Both the position numbers and the translations under genes were made by a program. The notes beneath the pieces are model-generated. The model had not been told where the DNA came from. It saw only the letters and a list, made by a program, of their open reading frames with translations, and did not search any database. A DNA stretch of 64,000 bases, taken from contig NC_132992.1 in the NCBI RefSeq assembly GCF_048564905.1, forward strand, positions 29,684,501 to 29,748,500. The letters are read 5' to 3'. This document shows positions 59,469 through 64,000 of this stretch, one piece after another. The stretch's first letter is position 1, and every line of letters begins with the position of its first letter. Source of the DNA: Vicugna pacos. Lineage: Eukaryota > Chordata > Mammalia > Artiodactyla > Camelidae.

Positions 59469-60110
59469 AGCGGCGGGAGAAGGTGGGAGGGAGGGCGCCC
59501 CTGCCCCTGCCCCCGGCCCCTCTTTGCAGAGCAGTGGCTGCGGCTGCAGCGGCGGCGGCGCTCTGGCCCGGGCCCCGCCTGGTGCTGGGCGCCGAGGGGC
59601 GGGAGCAGGCAGCGCGGCCCGGCCCACGTTGTCAGGGAGCCGGCCGAGGGGCGGGGCTTCCAGCGCCCGGGCGACCCTGCTCCTCAACGCCCGCCGCTCT
59701 GTCCGCAGCCCCTCCGGCCATTGTTACGAGGCTGCAGGACGCCGCAGCACGAGCGGTCTGCTCCGGGGCCTGGCCCTCCAGAAGTCCCTCTCCGCAGGGC
59801 TCGGGCTCAGAGAGGGTTTTGGGCCGCGAGGTGGGCGCGGAGCTGAGAACGCCCTCCGACCCCGCCCGGGCGTCGAGGTCACCCTGCAAGCTCAGATAGG
59901 GGTGGGGCCCTCGGGCGGATAAGACTGGAAGGGCGGGTTCGCCGAGCGCGCAGCTCGGGCGAGGCGGGGCCCCTGCTGTCCCCGCGGGCTCCCGGGTGCC
60001 AGCCGCCTCTAGGAGACCGACCACCTTTCCTTCCTGGTGGGGTCGACGCCATCGCGCGTGGACTTGAGGCACTCGCGCCCTCTGGCGGCCGCATTGTGCC
60101 TCGCACCTCT
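59460..60110 (-). promoter_or_regulatory. LPCAT4: CpG island, LPCAT4 promoter
   Basis: It is GC- and CpG-dense from exon 1 to about 60,110. It has GC boxes (for example GGGGCGGG near 59596 and 59650) and no TATA box. The density could also drive a divergent non-coding transcript, for which there is no direct evidence. Confidence 0.75.
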
Positions 60111-62099
60111 CGGCATCTGCGTGGTCCTACCTGCGCTAGGCAGGGCCGCCTGTTCCGTTGTGTGAGGACCGCTTGAGTCCGCGAGGTTCCGGCAACCAAC
60201 CAGGCGCTGGCCATATACTAACCACGGGCCCGACAAACTGGCTGGGGAAGGGCAGCGCGAACCTGGAGAGCTGGGATGACCCTTGACGCAGCCCTCAGTA
60301 CCCTCCTAGTCCCTTTCTCTGTTTTTGTTTCTTCCCCTCCCTCTCTCCACTGTGTGAGAGAACAAAGTAATATCCTTCATCCCCAAACTCCAGACTGTCC
60401 TAGAAAACTCATAACTGGTCAGCCCTTGGTCTTAAGGCGATGGTGAGATCAGGGAACTGGGTAGACTTTGAGATTCACAGCCAGTTAACACAATCAGAAA
60501 GATAACATCTATGACAAAAAGGGGATGAGAGACTCATCGCTTGCGGAAAGAAGCTGCCCTCAGTTCAGCTTGTTTTCTTTCTCTCTTCTGCATCCTTGTC
60601 CAACACCATTTCCTGAGGGTAATGGGCACAATGGCAGACCAGTGACCTACCGGGTCATTGAGTACCATTAATCTTTCATTGGAGGGGGGACTAGGCAAAC
60701 CCAGAAGTCACTTTACTTCTGTCTAGACCTCCCCTTCCCTCCCTTCTTGACCTACCTACATTCTTACCTATATCCTTAAGCGAGTAGCCAGCATTCTCAG
60801 AGAAATGGAAGGATATCCTAGTCAAGATTTATTTCTTAAGGATTTTGAAAAGATTCCATAGCTCTTTTTAAAATTAAAAAAGATATATATTTCCAGCCTT
60901 TCTGAGATATTACTGACATATAACTCATGTAAGTGTGAGGTGTACAATGTGATTATTATGTACATCCATATCTTTTACCTGCTATTTAAGGGAGGGCAGG
61001 TTCTGTATGTCTTGGTTTCCCAAAGTAGTTTCAATATTTTTATAATTTAATTTTTTTCAATTAAGGCAATTAATTAAATGTATAATTACACATAATTTGC
61101 TTTTTGTGCCTTTAATTATTTAGCATAAATCATCTATAACCATATCATGATGAGTTATTAAATTTAGGACTCAAATCCATAATAATTATATGCAAATTAC
61201 TATGTAATTAAATTAAACACAACCATGTACTATCTATATACAGAGAAAGTTTTGGTCCTAATTTCCAATTCTTTCTGTGGAACTGATGAAAACCCTTAGT
61301 GTATCTGGTACAGATTTCTATTCTTCCATCTTTTGTTCATCTTTAATGTCTCCTGCAATGTTCATGCTTTTTGTCAGGTTGTTACTTCATTATCTTGATT
61401 TCTTATCAGTGATTACAGAACAATATCAGTCTTTGTGGCAATTTTTAATATTTTAAATGGCTTCATTAACTTTTCCTAAAATATTCCACATGTGCCTGCA
61501 ATTAGAAGTAGTTTCTTTGTTTTTGCCCTTCTCCTCTCTGCCTTCTAATTTAGGTGCTCTAGTATAATTTATTCTGTCAGTGCTGGACTGATGGGCCAGA
61601 GGTTTTATACATGTTGTCTTTTTTGTAGAGTAACTCTTCGATTGGGATTTGTAGTGAACATGCTGATCTTTTCTCCCTTTTCCTCCTTAACACAACTTGG
61701 ATTTTGTTCAAAAATCTAGCTGCCCCACACACCCATTTGCCACAGGGGTGGCCAGGTTGGGTGGAATCCAGCTGAGGTTATCCTTTTCACCTGGTCAGTG
61801 GCTGACTTGGAATGGATGTGTGACCCTGGACTATGGACATAAAGGACAGTCTGTTGAGGAGCTTCTGGGAAGTTTCCTTACACTTCATGAGAATGCGTAT
61901 GAATGAACACTTTCTCTTTATTCTCTGGAGGTTTCTGAGTGTGACATCTATGACTGCTTGAGCTACCTTTAACCCTTAGGACCAGTGATGACTTAGGATA
62001 GCACAGTGGTGAGAGGCAAAGAATCTGGCTCTTTGATGACAGAATTGAGCCTCTGAACATACCAAATTTATTCTGTTTGAACTTAAAGGACTGCCCATT
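60111..62099. other. Intergenic DNA beyond LPCAT4, no gene seen
   Basis: It becomes AT-rich after 60,800. 60885-60970 resembles an inverted L1 3' tip ('gaggtgtacaatgtgattat'). 61,020-61,230 is very AT-rich. The rest is unassigned. Confidence 0.5.
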
Positions 62100-62345
62100 T
62101 AAAACAAACAGATACAGGTCAACATATATGAACTCCATGGTAACCACAAATCAAAAACCTATGATAGACACAGAAATAAGAGAGAAAGGAACACAAACAT
62201 ACCACTAAGGAAAATCATCAAACTGCAAGAGAAGAAACTGAAAGAAGAAGAAAAGAACAGGGAAGACCTACAAAACAACTGGAAAAGAAGTAAGGAAATG
62301 GCAGTAAGTACATACCTATCAAAAGTTACCTTAAATGTCAATGGA
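62100..62345 (+). mobile_element. L1 fragment around the ORF2 start
   Basis: The A-rich text leads to 'gttaccttaaatgtcaatgg', the conserved start of L1 ORF2 (L-N-V-N-G). It then breaks off at about 62346. Confidence 0.65.
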
Positions 62346-62452
62346 CTGGGAAGGGATAAATTGGGAATTTGGGATTAACAGATAAACACTACTATATGTA
62401 AAACAGATAAACAATAAAGACCTACTGTATAGCACAGGGAACTGTATTCAGT
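62346..62452 (+). mobile_element. Displaced L1 3' UTR piece inside an L1
   Basis: 'gaagggataaattgggaatt' and 'tatagcacagggaactgtat' belong to the L1 3' UTR, yet ORF2 sequence lies on both sides. No A-tail closes it. Confidence 0.75.
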
Positions 62453-64000
62453 GAAACTAGAAATCAATTACAGTAAGAAAAACGGGAAAAGCACAGGCCC
62501 ATGGACTGTAAGCAGCATGCACTAAAAAGCTAATGGGTCAATGAAGAAATCTAGGAATAAATCAGAAAGTATCTTGAGACAAATGAAAATGGAAACACAC
62601 TACTCTAAAATCTGTGGAATGCAGCAAAAACAATTTTAGGAGAGACATTTATAGCAATACAGGCCTACTTCAAGAAACAAGAAAAATCTGAAATAAACAA
62701 CCATCAAATAAACATTCCATCTAAAGGAACTAGAAAAAGAAGAACAAAGTCCAAAGTCAGCAGAAAGAAGAATGAAGATCAGAGAGAAAAATAAATAAAA
62801 TAGAGACCAAAAAAACAAAACAAAACAAAACCCCCAAACCAAAACCAAACCCTAGAAAAAAAAGAGAAGACCCAAATAAAATAAGATATGCAAGAAGAGA
62901 AATTACAACTGATATCACAGAGATACAAAAATATCATAAGAGAATCCTATGAAAAGTTATATCCCAACAAATTGGAAAACCTAGAAGAAATGGACAAATT
63001 TTTATTAACATACAACTTTCCATGACTGAATCAGGAAGAAACATACAATCTGAGCAGACCAAACACTAGTAGCAAAATTGAATTTGTAATAAAAAAAAAA
63101 ATCTCCCAGCAAATAAAAGTCCAGGATCAGATGGCTTCATAGGGGAATTCTACCAAACATATAAGAGAGCTAATATCCATGCTCCTCAAACTATTCAAAA
63201 AAATTGAAGAGAATCAAACACTCCCAAATTCATTCTATGAGGCCACCTTTACCTTGATACCAAAACCAGACAAAGACACTAGAAAAAAAAACAAATTTTC
63301 AGGTCAATATCTCTGATGAATATAGATGCAAAAAATCCTCAATAAAATATTAGCAAATTGGATTCAACAATATATAGAAAGGATCATACACCATGATCAA
63401 GTGGGAATTATTTCAGGGATGCAAGGATGACTTAATATTAAAAAAAGGATCAGTGTGATACACCACATTAACAAAAGGAAGGATAAAAATCACATCATCT
63501 CAATAGATGTAGTAAATGCATTTGACAATATTAACATATCAACCTCCATGATTGTAAACTCTAATCAAAGTTTGTATACAGGGAATATATCTCAACATAA
63601 CCTAAGGCCATTTATGACAAACCCACAGCTAACCTCATACTCGATGGTGAAAAGCTGAAAGCTTTTCCTCCAAAATTGGTAACAAGATAAGGAAGCCCAC
63701 TCTTGCCATTTCTATTTAATATAGCATTGGAAGTTTTAGCCACAGCAATCAGACATAGAAAATAAATTAAAGGCATCCAAATTGGAAGGGAACAAGTAAA
63801 ATTATCCCTATTTGCAGAAGACATGATACTACATATAGAAACCCCTAAAGTCTCCATCAAACAGCTACTAGAACAAATAAATTCAGTACAGTTGCAGGAT
63901 ACAGGATAATATACAGAAATCTGTTGCTTTTCTATCCACTAATAATGAACTATCAGAAAGGGAATGCAAAAAAATATATATATCCCATTAAAAATGGCAT
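62453..64000 (+). mobile_element. L1 ORF2 fragment, runs off the right edge
   Basis: It starts just after the endonuclease part ('tgaaactagaaatcaattac', 'cttgagacaaatgaaaatgg') and continues through the reverse-transcriptase region ('atcagatggcttcatagggg', 'ttatttcagggatgcaagg', then a degenerate catalytic box near 63816). Many stops are present. It is an older L1 than the copies at 19030 and 21055. Confidence 0.85.

Noticed and set aside
59287-59922. 211-codon plus-strand frame over LPCAT4 exon 1
   Set aside because: Antisense shadow of exon 1 and the GC-rich promoter.

Overview
This is a mammalian nuclear window, and its repeats point to a camelid (camel, llama or alpaca lineage). Three SINEs have a tRNA-derived head with an intact-looking A box and B box. 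I recognise them from memory as the camelid Vic-1 type, and two of them keep 14-bp target-site duplications. A young L1 family is present as many 3' ends that share one 3' UTR. Old MIR, L2 and MER5A pieces are also present.

The gene order is SLC12A6 (-), NOP10 (-), NUTM1 (+), LPCAT4 (-). As I recall it, this is the order of human chromosome 15q14. From 1 to about 36,550 lies the 5' part of SLC12A6 (K-Cl cotransporter KCC3). It has two alternative first coding exons: exon 1a (KCC3a) at 34,763-35,033 and exon 1b (KCC3b) at 14,903-15,026. Both end one base into a codon, so either can join the same exon 2, which lies beyond the left edge. No other SLC12A6 exon was recognised. The rest of 1-34,762 is intron filled with L1, L2, MIR, one solo LTR and two camelid SINEs. 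A CpG island at 35,640-36,540 is the likely KCC3a promoter.

NOP10 (39,674-40,166, two coding exons, 64 residues) encodes an H/ACA snoRNP core protein. About 1.8 kb away, in divergent orientation, begins NUTM1 (seven coding exons, 1,131 residues), whose family is testis-restricted. NUTM1 converges on LPCAT4 (fourteen coding exons, 517 residues), an ER lysophospholipid acyltransferase, and less than 1 kb separates their 3' ends. LPCAT4 starts in a second CpG island at 59,460-60,110. From there to the right edge is gene-free DNA with L1 pieces. The four genes do unrelated jobs (ion transport, ribosome and telomerase RNP biogenesis, spermatid chromatin, phospholipid remodelling). Beyond promoter proximity nothing suggests a shared pathway.

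The most unusual observations are two very short tailless retrocopies of structured RNAs with target-site duplications. One is a tRNA-Val 5' half in SLC12A6 intron 1. The other is the first ~33 nt of U2 snRNA inside a MIR in NUTM1 intron 2. I saw no new multi-gene system. All family comparisons are from memory, and exon edges come from splice consensus plus reading-frame continuity.
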